64,000 bases of DNA, taken from assembly GCF_948472415.1 (NCBI RefSeq), contig NZ_OX419519.1:6787001-6851000 (forward strand). The letters are read 5' to 3'. Shown here in pieces: positions 55,401 to 64,000 of the stretch (position 1 is the first letter of the stretch; each line of letters starts with the position of its first letter). Below the pieces are notes generated by a model that was given only the letters and a program-made list of their open reading frames with translations, made no database searches and was not told the origin of the DNA. This stretch comes from Kitasatospora fiedleri. Its GTDB lineage: Bacteria; Actinomycetota; Actinomycetes; Streptomycetales; Streptomycetaceae. The position numbers were made by a program, and so were the translations under genes.

Positions 55401-55904
55401 TACTTTGTCTGGGAGGTCAAGTCTGCGGGAGCTGCCGCGAAGGCCGTCCCCGAGGCCCAGTGGTATGTGGATAAACTTCGACAGGACGGTAAGAAAGCTG
55501 TTCTCGGATGGGCTATCGGCGGTCCCTACAGTGTCCCGGATGGAAATTCGGTGGTTGGCCGGGCCGAAGGGGAGGTAATTTACGGAAAGCTCAACGACAA
55601 GAGGATGCCCAAGAATAATCCCTCCGCGGGGGCCGCCCAGCAGTCGCAGGCAGCTCGCGTTCCTACCGCACTCCCCGGCCCGGCCCCTGGTAAGTATGCT
55701 AAGACCGTGTACCAGCCTGGCCTGGGCACGACGCCGATGGCAACCGATGGTGTCGACATGTCATACTTGTTGATTCCCGGCGGCGTTCTGGTGATTGCTG
55801 GAATCGTTGTCACGCTACCGGAGGATATCGGGGCGGCGACGGTTGTCGGCGGTAGCGCAGTGGTCACCAATTTCGTTCAGGAAATGTTCACAACGGCCGC
55901 CTAG
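49422..55904 (+). CDS. RHS-repeat polymorphic toxin with PD-(D/E)XK-like C-terminal tip
   Basis: A 2160-residue exported RHS protein. Signal region AAAVAATLVGSLIPTLSLAS; SpvB/TcdB-like N-terminal part (MPLSPMPGGLTPKVGLSYNS); many YD repeats such as YDALGRTLKVW, YDSAGNLSKLIDPAG and YDAAGNRLIG; and the RHS core end LGARDYDPTTGRFISVDPLL then LSDPTGR at about residue 1890. The last 270 residues are a separate tip with GEADIVGYD and FVWEVKSAG: D1983, E1998 and K2000 form a PD-(D/E)XK nuclease motif. A hydrophobic helix pair (YLLIPGGVLVIAGIVVTL) is near the end. DNA turns AT-richer at 55092, a sign of tip exchange. GTG 49422 with AAGGAA upstream. Confidence 0.88.
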   Translation: MRTDRSAERRTRGRVAAAVAATLVGSLIPTLSLASAAADTYRKPSAVSPEKPVKGHDTKPKPAKADTTVSKTDGKKGSLPGQGSATLDLPGERGKAVKAGKLPVSLTSSGAAAKDAKVEVLDQSAAARAGISGLVLTVAGVSDSSGVSVDYSSFAQAAGSGFGSRLKLVRLPDCALTTPELPECRVQTPLPGGNDVEAQTVKADALTAATAGSTRLQGTGGAVVLGVTAGTAGPSGDYKATPLSSASSWSTSLNSGSFTWSYDMPLSPMPGGLTPKVGLSYNSGSIDGRTANSNNQASWVGDGFDLSPGFVERSYKACADDGAPKTNGSNPGDLCWGTDNATISFAGHSGELIPVSADEWRLKDDDATKVVRVRDTARGNGDNDGEYFKATTTDGTAYYFGYNRLPNWASGKPETKSVYTVPVFGNNAGEPCNGANFDASWCQQGWRWNLDLVVDAHGNDITYWYTPETNNYSRNLKTANRTPYIRGGHLDHIEYGQQKTDLYSATVKPMARVEFGTAERCLESNAALCAANSIDTNRQYWYDTPWNENCKDGTDCTTQFSPTFFTRTRLTQVVAKTLQAGGTYALVDTWDLTHKWGTADYDYQLLLASITHTGNAATPAVPLPPTTFAYKQMANRLDKTGDGRAPFIKQRLGTITDEIGGQVDVNYSAAPCDWASLPTPQTNTTRCFPQQYQASDESPVTTEWFNKYVVDAVIQTDRTGGAPDMVTRYSYLGDAAWHFDDEDGLTKEKLKTWSQWRGYAHVRVQTGGSAAMSTQSDHFFLRGMDGDRNNPTDKNSKRTVTVNDGQGTTLTDDQAWAGYEYRTEQYDKPDGAILNKTVSTPWKKQTAQRVRDWGTTTANLTGTSTTRTFTSLDKGAGTNWRETRTNTTFDDYGRPVTVESLGDIAVPADDKCARTTFADNTGAWVLSGVIRKETVAANCSATVDRTTKADGTSAVLSDVRYHYDGQDYGTAPVKGDITLTHALKSITGTSATYLDTSATYDVYGRDLVTTLLASSTVFDTIGAGNPVITALPNLQPTTTTYIPATGRPTKSTITTPSAVVGNSATAQTTITDYDLLRGRPIDSIDANNRRTDIVYDALGRTLKVWQPDRSKTNGQTPDQEYIYTVADGQIAAIATKTLNEDSSQQTSYTLYDGFARARQNQVPGPNGGRILTDTFYDERGQAARSYTAYYANGAPSATLRAVDDTTSVETQTKQEFDGLGRIVKSTVLAGNGVGTPLSTTLTEYGGDRVTVTPPTGGTPTTTVSDAAGRKTELRQYKSATPTGAYDSTAYTYDSAGNLSKLIDPAGTVWTWIYDQRGRLAKAVDPDSGTTVKTYNDRNELTSTTDGRGKTVASVYDNLSRRLETRDGSATGPLLTSQVWDPANNKGQLSSTSRFSTVGGVTREYKTAYSFFDSMGRPTRTTVTVPSVPGQEALAGNYLTSTTYRFDGQIGSLYYPAAGNLTAETVAFTYDGLHRLTAVGNSLTNQTYQTGQTYSLTGKPLQTTLSNGTANKQVYVTDSYEWGTQRLASSRTDQYGIATPARAAAYTYDQAGNVTSLTDTSSSGTDRQCYQYDYLARLTQAYTPNTGSCTAPSGTQLGGPAPYWTSWTYNTNGTRATETRHDTTGNTAQDATTTYTYPAPTAAHPHSLTSTSTTTGALGTPVVESYGYDDAGNTATRSLKPAANQTNDQTLTWNTEGRLAKVSATVKTTTGTTTTTTDQSTDYLYDAAGNRLIGHTADTANPAVESWTLYLGATELKLVKGATKATATRYYSLTGATAVRTDDNKTTFQITDHHGTATTNIDATAGTVDQRRSLPFGATRGTNPTTWAGTRGFLGGTTEPTGLTHLGARDYDPTTGRFISVDPLLTSTDPQSLAAYTYSDNNPLTLSDPTGRSIGDIFRQVEQLAFFFEELAEELAAARTGTHPFDRTTMHNNAQKVAAAQILQQAVKMGATKFQVAENVPIPDANKECMPDLQKPCGKNGEADIVGYDPNSDVYFVWEVKSAGAAAKAVPEAQWYVDKLRQDGKKAVLGWAIGGPYSVPDGNSVVGRAEGEVIYGKLNDKRMPKNNPSAGAAQQSQAARVPTALPGPAPGKYAKTVYQPGLGTTPMATDGVDMSYLLIPGGVLVIAGIVVTLPEDIGAATVVGGSAVVTNFVQEMFTTAA

Positions 55905-55928
55905 CCGCAGGAATGGAAATTTCGAGTG

Positions 55929-56558
55929 ATGAGCCTTTCGAGATGGATCAAAAAACATGTGGGTGAGGTTGCCGAAGAGTCGGGACTGGTCCGCGACGGG
56001 CTGGTCTACCGGTTGACTTCGGGCCGGGGCGACGTCGCTCTTGTCGAATTCGTTGACATGAGGCTCGATCGTGAGTCGGAAGTTTTCTCCGTTCGAGCCT
56101 CGATCGTGCCGTCATCTTCCTGGGGTTGGTCGCAGCGCAGGAACTGGGAGCGGGCCGTCCGGCAGGCGCCGGACTCCTCGGCCGCGCTGATCCGCTGGGA
56201 TGTCGAACCGCCTGAGGCGGTTGCCAGGGATTTCGGTCCGCTCGCTCCCGGCTGGACGTACGGCGGGTCGGTGGATCCGGAGGCGACGGGCGCGGCGCTG
56301 GCGGCGGTTCTCGGGGAGGAGACCATTCCGGCCATGAAGCGGCTGCTGGACCGCCAGGAACTGCTGGCCGAGTTCCTGACCCCCTCCTTCGCCTTCCACC
56401 GGGGCCGCCCGGTCGGCTGGGCCAGGACGCTCCTGCGGGTCGATGACGCCTCGCCGGAGGAACTCGAAGGGCTTCTCGGCCGGGTGGAGACCGATTACCC
56501 GGTCGCGGACGAGTTCGTAGCCTGGGCCCGGGCCCGGGCGAGTGCGGGTCGCGTCTGA
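55929..56558 (+). CDS. Probable immunity protein for the RHS toxin (DUF4304-like)
   Basis: A 209-residue cytosolic protein beginning 24 bp after the RHS stop. SLSRWIKKHVGEVAEESGLV, GLVYRLTSGRGDVALVEFVD and SSWGWSQRRNWERAV resemble DUF4304 proteins, often seen beside contact-toxin genes. Position, size and lack of a signal peptide fit an immunity protein that would bind the nuclease tip. ATG 55929 is preferred; GTG 55926 is adjacent. Third-position GC rises along the gene, from an AT-rich start. Confidence 0.7.
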   Translation: MSLSRWIKKHVGEVAEESGLVRDGLVYRLTSGRGDVALVEFVDMRLDRESEVFSVRASIVPSSSWGWSQRRNWERAVRQAPDSSAALIRWDVEPPEAVARDFGPLAPGWTYGGSVDPEATGAALAAVLGEETIPAMKRLLDRQELLAEFLTPSFAFHRGRPVGWARTLLRVDDASPEELEGLLGRVETDYPVADEFVAWARARASAGRV

Positions 56559-56568
56559 GATCGGTGGC

Positions 56569-56618
56569 ACGACGGTGGAGCGCTCGGCGTGACAGATCGC
56601 CGGGCGCTCCACCGTCGT
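56569..56618. terminator. Terminator between immunity and synthetase genes
   Basis: A perfect 15-bp stem (ACGACGGTGGAGCGC at 56569-56583 with 56604-56618) around a 20-base loop. It lies between convergent genes and ends about 55 bp before the 401-bp direct repeat. Confidence 0.88.
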
Positions 56619-56679
56619 CCGGCGCGTCCCGGCTCGGCGGATCCGGGCTTGGGACGTCTCCGGTCGGCGCGACGGCGGG

Positions 56680-58452
<1,773 letters not shown>

Positions 58453-58886
58453 CTGTCCGTCCCTGCGTCTCCCGGCCCCGGCCGCCGCCTCGTTGCCCGG
58501 CCGCGGGCATACCGGCACGCTGCCAGCTCCTGTGATCATCGGTCAAGGGCGGCACGGAACCGAGGAGCCGGGCCCCGGCGGCCGGATTCCGTCGTCCGGG
58601 CAGGTCAGGCGGCTATCTCCGGGCGGAGCGACGGGACCCCGGGGCTATACGCCCCACCCGGCAACCCGAGCCGGTGAGGACGGCCCCGGAGCGGTGGGCT
58701 TGGCGGCCCGTCGGGCCGGGGCCGCAGGAGACGCTGCCGGCACCGGCGCGGGTCACGTCCAGGGCGGCGGCGCGGGTTCACCCGTTGGGCTGGTCGGTGG
58801 CCGTTCCGGGCCCGTCCGGTCGGTGGCGGTCCGACGATGGCGGGAGCCCCGCTCCTGGCGGGCCGGTCCGACCGAGGGAGTGCACC
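58453..58886. other. Divergent intergenic region, no gene seen
   Basis: About 430 bp between divergent genes. It must contain two promoters; none is obvious. The stretch next to the synthetase start (to about 58551) is also duplicated, inverted, at 43612-43857. A GAGGGAG ribosome site for the next gene is at about 58874. Confidence 0.45.
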
Positions 58887-59717
58887 GTGGTACCTGTCGA
58901 CTACGACGTCCCCGAACGCGTGGAGGTCTCGCTGATGATCGTGGGGGACTCGATCAGCCACGGCAGCAGCGGGGACTGGACCTGGCGCTACCGGCTCTGG
59001 AAGCACCTGCGCGCGTGCGGGGTCGAGGTCGACTTCGTCGGGCCGTACAAGACCCTGGACAACATCCGCACCGAAGAGATCGGCGACGGCGACGACACCT
59101 ACGCGGACGCGGCCTTCGACAAGGACCACGCCGCCAAGTGGGGGCAGCCCTACGTGGTGGCCAAGACCCTGGTCCGGGAGCAGGTCGCCGCCCACCGGCC
59201 CGACTTCGTGCTCGTCCTGCTCGGGATCAACGACATCGTCTGGTACGACGCCACCCCGGACGAACTCGAAGCCCACCTGCGGGAGTTCATCGCCAACGCC
59301 CGGGCCGGGCACCACGCGGTGCGCCTCGTCCTGGGCACCGTCCTGGAGACCGCCAGGGCCACCGCCGACTTCGCCTTCGCCCGGCGGGTCGCCAAGTGCA
59401 ACGACCGCATCCGCGCCGTCGCCGCCGAACTGCGGCGCCCCCTGTCGCCCATCGAAGTCGCGGACACCGCAGTCGAGTTCACCGCGGCCGAACACACCTG
59501 GGACGACACCCACCCCAACCCCAACGGCGAGATCCGGATCGCTGCCGCGTTCGCCGACGTCCTCGCCCACCGCTTCCACCTCGGCACGCCCTTCCCCCGC
59601 CCCTACCCGGTGCTCGACACCATCCGCCCCGAGGCCAAGGCCCCGGTGCACGTCGACACCGCCCACGACGCCGGGCTCACCGGACACGACGACCCGCGCG
59701 GGACCCGAGCCCTGTAG
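58887..59717 (+). CDS. SGNH/GDSL-family hydrolase
   Basis: A 276-residue single-domain esterase-like protein. Block I GDSISHGSSGDWTWRY holds the nucleophile S22; block III LLGINDIVWYD has the Asn; block V DDTHPNPNGE gives D207 and H209. These enzymes cleave esters of sugars or lipids. No signal peptide was seen, so it is likely cytosolic. GTG 58887 follows GAGGGAG. Substrate unknown. Confidence 0.88.
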   Translation: MVPVDYDVPERVEVSLMIVGDSISHGSSGDWTWRYRLWKHLRACGVEVDFVGPYKTLDNIRTEEIGDGDDTYADAAFDKDHAAKWGQPYVVAKTLVREQVAAHRPDFVLVLLGINDIVWYDATPDELEAHLREFIANARAGHHAVRLVLGTVLETARATADFAFARRVAKCNDRIRAVAAELRRPLSPIEVADTAVEFTAAEHTWDDTHPNPNGEIRIAAAFADVLAHRFHLGTPFPRPYPVLDTIRPEAKAPVHVDTAHDAGLTGHDDPRGTRAL

Positions 59718-59904
59718 GGAGGACGAAACGCCCGGGTCCGGGTCCGTGCCGCGGTGGACGAACCGTTCCGCTCCCGGCCGGTCCGGAAGGCGAAGCGCTG
59801 TCCGGCGGAGGGGTGACCGGGCCGGACGGCCGGTGTCGGCGGGGCGGGAGTGGGCAGCCGCCGGACGTGGTGTCCGTTCCGGGGTCGCGACGAGGGAGCT
59901 GTCC

Positions 59905-60315
59905 ATGGGTGTGCGGGAAGCGGGCCGGGAGACCGGCGGAGGCGGTGACCGGGGGCCGGACCGGGCCACGGTCGAGGCGCTGGGCCTGCTGTCGGAGGCG
60001 TTCGAGACGACGCAGCGGGCGCGCGGGCGGCTGTACGACTTCCACCAGCTGACCGGCGGCGCCGACCGGCTGCTGGGCGAGGCGGTGCGGGCGCTGCGGG
60101 CGGCCGGCCACCACGAGCAGGCGGACCTGGTCGAGCGCGAGGTGCAGGGGGCCGACGTGCTGCCCGGGATGTGGACCTTCGAGGTGGTCGAGGCGTACGA
60201 GGACGGCTACCACCGGCGCTTCGCGGAGGTGGAGGAGCGGGTGCGCCGGGCGCTCGCCGGGGGACGGCGGCACCTGGCGGAGGCGGAGATGAAACGCCGC
60301 CGCCGCACGACCTGA
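59905..60315 (+). CDS. Small helical protein of unknown function
   Basis: A 136-residue charged protein: ATVEALGLLSEAFETTQRAR, LYDFHQLTGGADRLLGEAVR, DVLPGMWTFEVVEAYEDGYH and a basic end KRRRRTT. It looks all-helical and cytosolic. Homologues of this type are common and uncharacterised in actinomycetes, but I cannot name the family. ATG 59905 with GAGGGAG upstream. It stands alone between two hydrolases. Confidence 0.7.
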   Translation: MGVREAGRETGGGGDRGPDRATVEALGLLSEAFETTQRARGRLYDFHQLTGGADRLLGEAVRALRAAGHHEQADLVEREVQGADVLPGMWTFEVVEAYEDGYHRRFAEVEERVRRALAGGRRHLAEAEMKRRRRTT

Positions 60316-60460
60316 GCGGGCGGCCGGCGGCCGGCGGCCGGCGCGCGGGGAGCCGCCGGGCGGTCCCGTTCGGGGGAACGGCGGGCGGTGGGCGCGTCGG
60401 ACGGCGGAGCGCGGGTAGTCGCGGTTACCCCACCGCGTCCAGGTCCAGGAGGAAGCACCC

Positions 60461-61300
60461 ATGTCCGAGGTCACCGCCCACCACGGGCTGTTCCGCGACA
60501 CCGCGCTGCACGTGGACGACACCGGCGGGCCGGGCCGCCCGGTCGTCCTGATCCACGGCTGGCCGCTGTCGGGCGAGTCGTGGAAGTACCAGGTGCCGGC
60601 CCTCGCCGAGGCCGGGTACCGCGTCGTCACCTACGACCGCCGGGGGTTCGGCCGCAGCGACAAGCCCTTCCTGGGCTACACGTACGACACCCTGGCCGAC
60701 GACCTGGACGCCCTGCTCACCGAGCTGGACCTGCGCGACGTCACGCTGGTCGGCTTCTCGATGGGCGGCGGCGAGGTCGCGCGCTACGTCTCCTCGTACG
60801 GCACGGAGCGGCTGCGCGGCGTCGTGCTCGCCTCCGCCGTGACGCCCTTCATGCTGCGGACCCGCGACAACCCGCAGGGCCCGCTGACCGAGGAGGCGGC
60901 GGCCGGGATGGCCGCTTCGCTCGCCGAGGACCAGGACGCCTTCTACGACGGGTTCATGCGGGAGTTCTTCTCCGCGGACGGCGAGCTGAAGGTCACCGAG
61001 GAGCAGCTCCGCGAGGCCCGCGCCCTGTGCGACCAGGCGGACAAGAAGGCCGCCCTGGAGTGCATGACGATCTTCGGCGCCACCGACTTCCGTGCCGACC
61101 TGGAGAAGTTCGGGCCGCTGCCGACCCTGGTGCTGCACGGCGACAGCGACGCGACCGTCCCGTTCGAGGGCTCCGGTGCCCGCACCCGTGCGGCGCTGCC
61201 CGGCAGCCGGGTCCACCTGGTCCCGGGCGGCCCGCACGGCGTCAACGTGAGCCACGCCGCGGAGTGGAACCGGGCGCTGCTGGAGTTCCTGGCCCGCTGA
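60461..61300 (+). CDS. Alpha/beta hydrolase, non-haem chloroperoxidase-like
   Basis: A 279-residue hydrolase. The oxyanion stretch VVLIHGWPLSGESWKYQVPA, the YDRRGFGRSDKP block, the nucleophile elbow GFSMGGGEVARY (S100), the acid in LVLHGDSDATVPF and the His in GGPHGVNVSHA are all present. This set is typical of cofactor-free 'chloroperoxidases', which hydrolyse esters and can make peracids. ATG 60461 with AGGAGGA upstream. Confidence 0.9.
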   Translation: MSEVTAHHGLFRDTALHVDDTGGPGRPVVLIHGWPLSGESWKYQVPALAEAGYRVVTYDRRGFGRSDKPFLGYTYDTLADDLDALLTELDLRDVTLVGFSMGGGEVARYVSSYGTERLRGVVLASAVTPFMLRTRDNPQGPLTEEAAAGMAASLAEDQDAFYDGFMREFFSADGELKVTEEQLREARALCDQADKKAALECMTIFGATDFRADLEKFGPLPTLVLHGDSDATVPFEGSGARTRAALPGSRVHLVPGGPHGVNVSHAAEWNRALLEFLAR

Positions 61301-61538
61301 GGCCCACGCACCCCCGCGCCCGGCCCCGGCGGGGGGCGTCGGCCCGCCGGCCGAACAGGTCCTTCGGACCGAGCCGCCCCCGGTCCACCCGGTCGCCCGC
61401 CCGGCCCCGCACGCCCACGATCCGCCCGGCCGCCGCCCCCGCCCCCGCCCCCGATCGGCCGGAACCGGTCCGGTGGATTCGGCGCCAGGGGGAAGGAGGG
61501 GCCGTGGACGGTGCGGCGAGCGGGAGGAGGACGGTGCG
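61301..61538. other. Intergenic, no gene seen
   Basis: About 240 bp of very GC-rich sequence before the GH13 pair. No clear promoter or hairpin was recognised; the ribosome site GGAGGAGG lies at about 61523-61530. Confidence 0.4.
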
Positions 61539-63353
61539 GTGACCGAGGACGGGAGGGACGGTCCGGTGGGCCGGGAGGACGGCGGGAGCGCGGCGGAGCC
61601 GGACGGGGCGTGGTGGCGGTCGGCGGTCGTCTACCAGGTCTACCCCCGCAGCTTCGCCGACTCCGACGGCGACGGGGTCGGCGACCTGGACGGCATCACG
61701 GGGCGGCTCGACCACCTCGCCGACCTGGGCGTCGACGTGCTGTGGCTGTCGCCGGTGTACCCGTCGCCGCAGGCCGACAACGGCTACGACATCAGCGACT
61801 ACCAGGACGTCGACCCGCTCTTCGGCGACCTGGCGGCGTTCGACCGGCTGCTGGCGGCCGTGCACGCGCGCGGCATGCGGCTGGTGATGGACCTGGTGGT
61901 GAACCACACCTCGGACCGGCACCCGTGGTTCCAGGAGTCCCGCGACCCGGCGAGCCCCAAGCGCTCCTGGTACTGGTGGCGGCCCCCGCGCGAGGCCACC
62001 GGTCCGGGGGCCGCCCGGCCGCACGGCACCGAACCGAACAACTGGGGCTCGTTCTTCTCCGGCCCGGCCTGGACGTACGACGAGGCGTCCGGCGCGTACT
62101 ACCTGCACCTGTTCGCCCCCGGGCAGCCGGACCTCAACTGGGAGGAACCGGCGATGCGGCAGGCGGTGTACGCGATGATGCGCTGGTGGCTGGAGCGGGG
62201 CGTGGACGGCTTCCGGATGGACGTCGTCAACCTGATCTCCAAGGACCCGGCCCTGCCGGACGGCCCGCTGCGCGGCGACGGCCCGTACGGCGACGGCTCG
62301 CCGTCCTACCTCTGCGGGCCGAGGGTGCACGAGTACCTCCAGGAGATGCACCGCGAGGTGTTCGCCCACCACCCGGGCCGGCTGCTGACGGTGGGGGAGA
62401 TGCCGGGGGTGACGGTCGAGCAGGCGCGGCTGTTCACCGACCCGGCGCGGGCCGAGGTCGACATGGTCTTCCAGTTCGAGCACGTCAGCCTGGACCACGG
62501 CCCCGGCGGGAAGTTCGACCCGAGGCCGCTGCGGCTCACCGACCTGAAGGCGTCCCTGGCCCGCTGGCAGCGGGGGCTGGCCGACACCGGCTGGAACAGC
62601 CTGTACTGGAGCAACCACGACCAGCCCCGGATCGTCTCCCGGTTCGGCGACGACGGCCCCCGCCACCGGGCGCGCTCGGCCACCATGCTCGCCACCGTCC
62701 TGCACCTGCACCGCGGCACCCCGTACGTCTACCAGGGCGAGGAACTGGGCATGACCAACGCCCCGTTCGCCTCGATCGACGACTTCCGCGACATCGAGTC
62801 GCTCAACCACTACGCGCAGGCGCTCGCGGCCGGACAGGACCCGGAGCGGGTGCTGCGCGGGCTGCGGGCCATGGGCCGGGACAACGCCAGGACGCCGATG
62901 CAGTGGGACGCCTCGCCCGGCGCCGGGTTCAGCACCGGCACCCCGTGGATCGCGGTCAACCCGAACCACACCACCGTCAACGCCGCCGACGCCCGGCGCG
63001 ACCCCGACTCGGTCTACCACCACTACCGTCGGCTGATCGCCCTGCGCCACCGCGAACCGGCCGTCGTGCACGGCGACTTCACCCCGCTGCTGCCCGAGGA
63101 CGAGCGGGTGTACGCCTTCACCCGCCACCACCGCGGCACCACCCTGCTCGTCCTCGGCAACTTCACCGGCGAGCACGTGCCGGTCGACCTGCCGCCGCGC
63201 TGGCGGGACGCCGAGCTGCTCCTCGGCAACCTGCCCGCCGCCGACGCCCCGCAGCCCGGCGCCACCCCGCAGCCCGGCGCCCCCACCGTCCTGGCGCCCT
63301 GGGAGGCCCGTGTGCACCGACTCACCGAGACCGAAGGGGAGAACGCCCGATGA
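61539..63353 (+). CDS. GH13 alpha-glucosidase / oligo-1,6-glucosidase-like
   Basis: A 604-residue GH13 enzyme. Catalytic residues are D228 (VDGFRMDVVN, nucleophile), E287 (TVGEMPG, acid/base) and D361 (SNHDQPR). DLVVNHTSDRHPWFQESRD and GMTNAPF are typical of the oligo-1,6-glucosidase/alpha-glucosidase subfamilies. No signal peptide, so it works on imported malto- or isomalto-oligosaccharides in the cytosol. GTG 61539 with GGAGGAGG upstream. The stop overlaps the next GH13 gene's ATG, so the two are coupled. Confidence 0.9.
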   Translation: MTEDGRDGPVGREDGGSAAEPDGAWWRSAVVYQVYPRSFADSDGDGVGDLDGITGRLDHLADLGVDVLWLSPVYPSPQADNGYDISDYQDVDPLFGDLAAFDRLLAAVHARGMRLVMDLVVNHTSDRHPWFQESRDPASPKRSWYWWRPPREATGPGAARPHGTEPNNWGSFFSGPAWTYDEASGAYYLHLFAPGQPDLNWEEPAMRQAVYAMMRWWLERGVDGFRMDVVNLISKDPALPDGPLRGDGPYGDGSPSYLCGPRVHEYLQEMHREVFAHHPGRLLTVGEMPGVTVEQARLFTDPARAEVDMVFQFEHVSLDHGPGGKFDPRPLRLTDLKASLARWQRGLADTGWNSLYWSNHDQPRIVSRFGDDGPRHRARSATMLATVLHLHRGTPYVYQGEELGMTNAPFASIDDFRDIESLNHYAQALAAGQDPERVLRGLRAMGRDNARTPMQWDASPGAGFSTGTPWIAVNPNHTTVNAADARRDPDSVYHHYRRLIALRHREPAVVHGDFTPLLPEDERVYAFTRHHRGTTLLVLGNFTGEHVPVDLPPRWRDAELLLGNLPAADAPQPGATPQPGAPTVLAPWEARVHRLTETEGENAR

Positions 63354-64000
63354 GACTGACCGAGACCTCCGACCTGTGGTGGAAGAACGCCGTCGTCTAC
63401 TGCCTGGACGTCGAGACCTTCCAGGACGGGAACGGCGACGGCGTCGGCGACTTCGTCGGCCTCACCCAGCGGGTCGACCACCTGGTCCGGCTCGGCGTGA
63501 CCTGCCTGTGGCTGATGCCCTTCCACCCGACCCGCGAGCGCGACGACGGCTACGACATCACCGACTACTACGCCGTCGACCCCCGGCTGGGCACCCTCGG
63601 CGAGTTCACCGAGTTCGTCCGCACCGCCCGCGACCGGGGCCTGCGGGTCATCGCCGACCTGGTCGTCAACCACACCTCCGACCACCACCCGTGGTTCCAG
63701 GACGCCTGCTCCGGCCGGGACGCCCGCCGGCGCGACTGGTACGTGTGGTGCGACACCCCGCCCGCGGACGGCCCGCAGGGCATCACCTTCCCCGACGCCG
63801 AGCAGAGCCTGTGGCAGTACCACGAGCCCACCGGCCAGTACTACTTCCACCGCTTCTACAAGGAACAGCCCGACCTCAACGTCACCAACGCCGAGGTCCG
63901 CGACGAGATAGCCAGGATCATGGGCTTCTGGACGCAGCTGGGCCTGTCCGGCTTCCGGGTCGACGCGGTGCCGTTCCTGCTGGAGACCGCCGGACAGGTG
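63350..64000 (+). CDS. Second GH13 enzyme (trehalose-synthase/amylase-like), cut by window edge
   Basis: An open frame from ATG 63350 to the window end (217 codons). It starts LTETSDLWWKNAVVYCLDVE, then TFQDGNGDGVGDFVGLTQRV, LRVIADLVVNHTSDHHPWFQ and GFWTQLGLSGFRVDAVPFLL, where RVDAV holds the nucleophile Asp. The acid/base part is beyond the edge. The start resembles trehalose-synthase-type GH13 proteins. It overlaps the preceding GH13 stop (ATGA). Confidence 0.85.
   Translation, partial: MRLTETSDLWWKNAVVYCLDVETFQDGNGDGVGDFVGLTQRVDHLVRLGVTCLWLMPFHPTRERDDGYDITDYYAVDPRLGTLGEFTEFVRTARDRGLRVIADLVVNHTSDHHPWFQDACSGRDARRRDWYVWCDTPPADGPQGITFPDAEQSLWQYHEPTGQYYFHRFYKEQPDLNVTNAEVRDEIARIMGFWTQLGLSGFRVDAVPFLLETAGQV

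Overview
The window is very GC-rich throughout, with strong G/C bias at third codon positions, frequent GTG/TTG starts and many four-base start/stop overlaps. A chaplin, a SapA-like spore protein, a DUF4331/TPR pair, a SpoIIE-type phosphatase and a LamG/RHS pair point to a filamentous actinomycete, Streptomyces or Kitasatospora-like. This assignment is inferred from gene content, not from a marker gene.

Region 1 (1-26.1 kb) reads as a specialised-metabolite gene cluster built from free-standing enzymes, with no multimodular NRPS or PKS. A leftward operon (11.4 kb to 1) carries an AMP-ligase, two acyl carrier proteins, a ketosynthase with a changed catalytic residue, a short chain-length-factor-like protein, a second ligase, a normal ketosynthase, a 4-hydroxymandelate synthase, a PhyH dioxygenase, a two-subunit 2-oxoacid dehydrogenase E1 and a DUF3050 protein. 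A divergent operon (11.6-16.2 kb) carries hydroxymandelate oxidase, a methyltransferase-like protein, an esterase and an HpgT-like aminotransferase. Synthase, oxidase and aminotransferase together form the known 4-hydroxyphenylglycine (Hpg) route. Next come a DrrAB-like exporter, a glycosyltransferase and a rightward operon (19.8-25.5 kb) with a KASIII-like enzyme, a third ACP, a thiolase-fold protein, an Sfp-type phosphopantetheinyl transferase, an amino acid:carrier-protein ligase and a free condensation-domain protein. A MarR regulator and a DHA2 efflux pump share an operator-like inverted repeat at the right edge.

Region 2 (27.9-42.2 kb) is mostly housekeeping and developmental: aquaporin, DUF5996, a GT39-type membrane glycosyltransferase, two secreted SapA-like proteins, MurQ, a PAS-GAF-SpoIIE-ATPase protein, a lipoprotein, a chaplin, the TPR/DUF4331 pair and a tandem pair of small secreted paralogues.

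Region 3 (42.5-58.5 kb) is rearranged. Transposase remnants (IS5-like, IS3) and two fragments of an acyl-CoA synthetase lie left of a LamG surface protein and a 2160-residue RHS protein. The RHS protein ends in a lower-GC tip with a PD-(D/E)XK-like nuclease motif and is followed by a probable immunity gene. The intact synthetase lies on the far side, so a 401-bp direct repeat brackets 13.7 kb containing the toxin locus.

Region 4 (58.9-64 kb) holds an SGNH hydrolase, a small unknown protein, a chloroperoxidase-like hydrolase and two overlapping GH13 enzymes, the last cut by the window edge.

At least nine genes are interrupted by frameshifts, nearly all restored by adding one G/C base in or beside a short G/C run. 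This suggests base-calling deletions in the assembly more than real gene decay. No tRNA, rRNA or CRISPR array was recognised.
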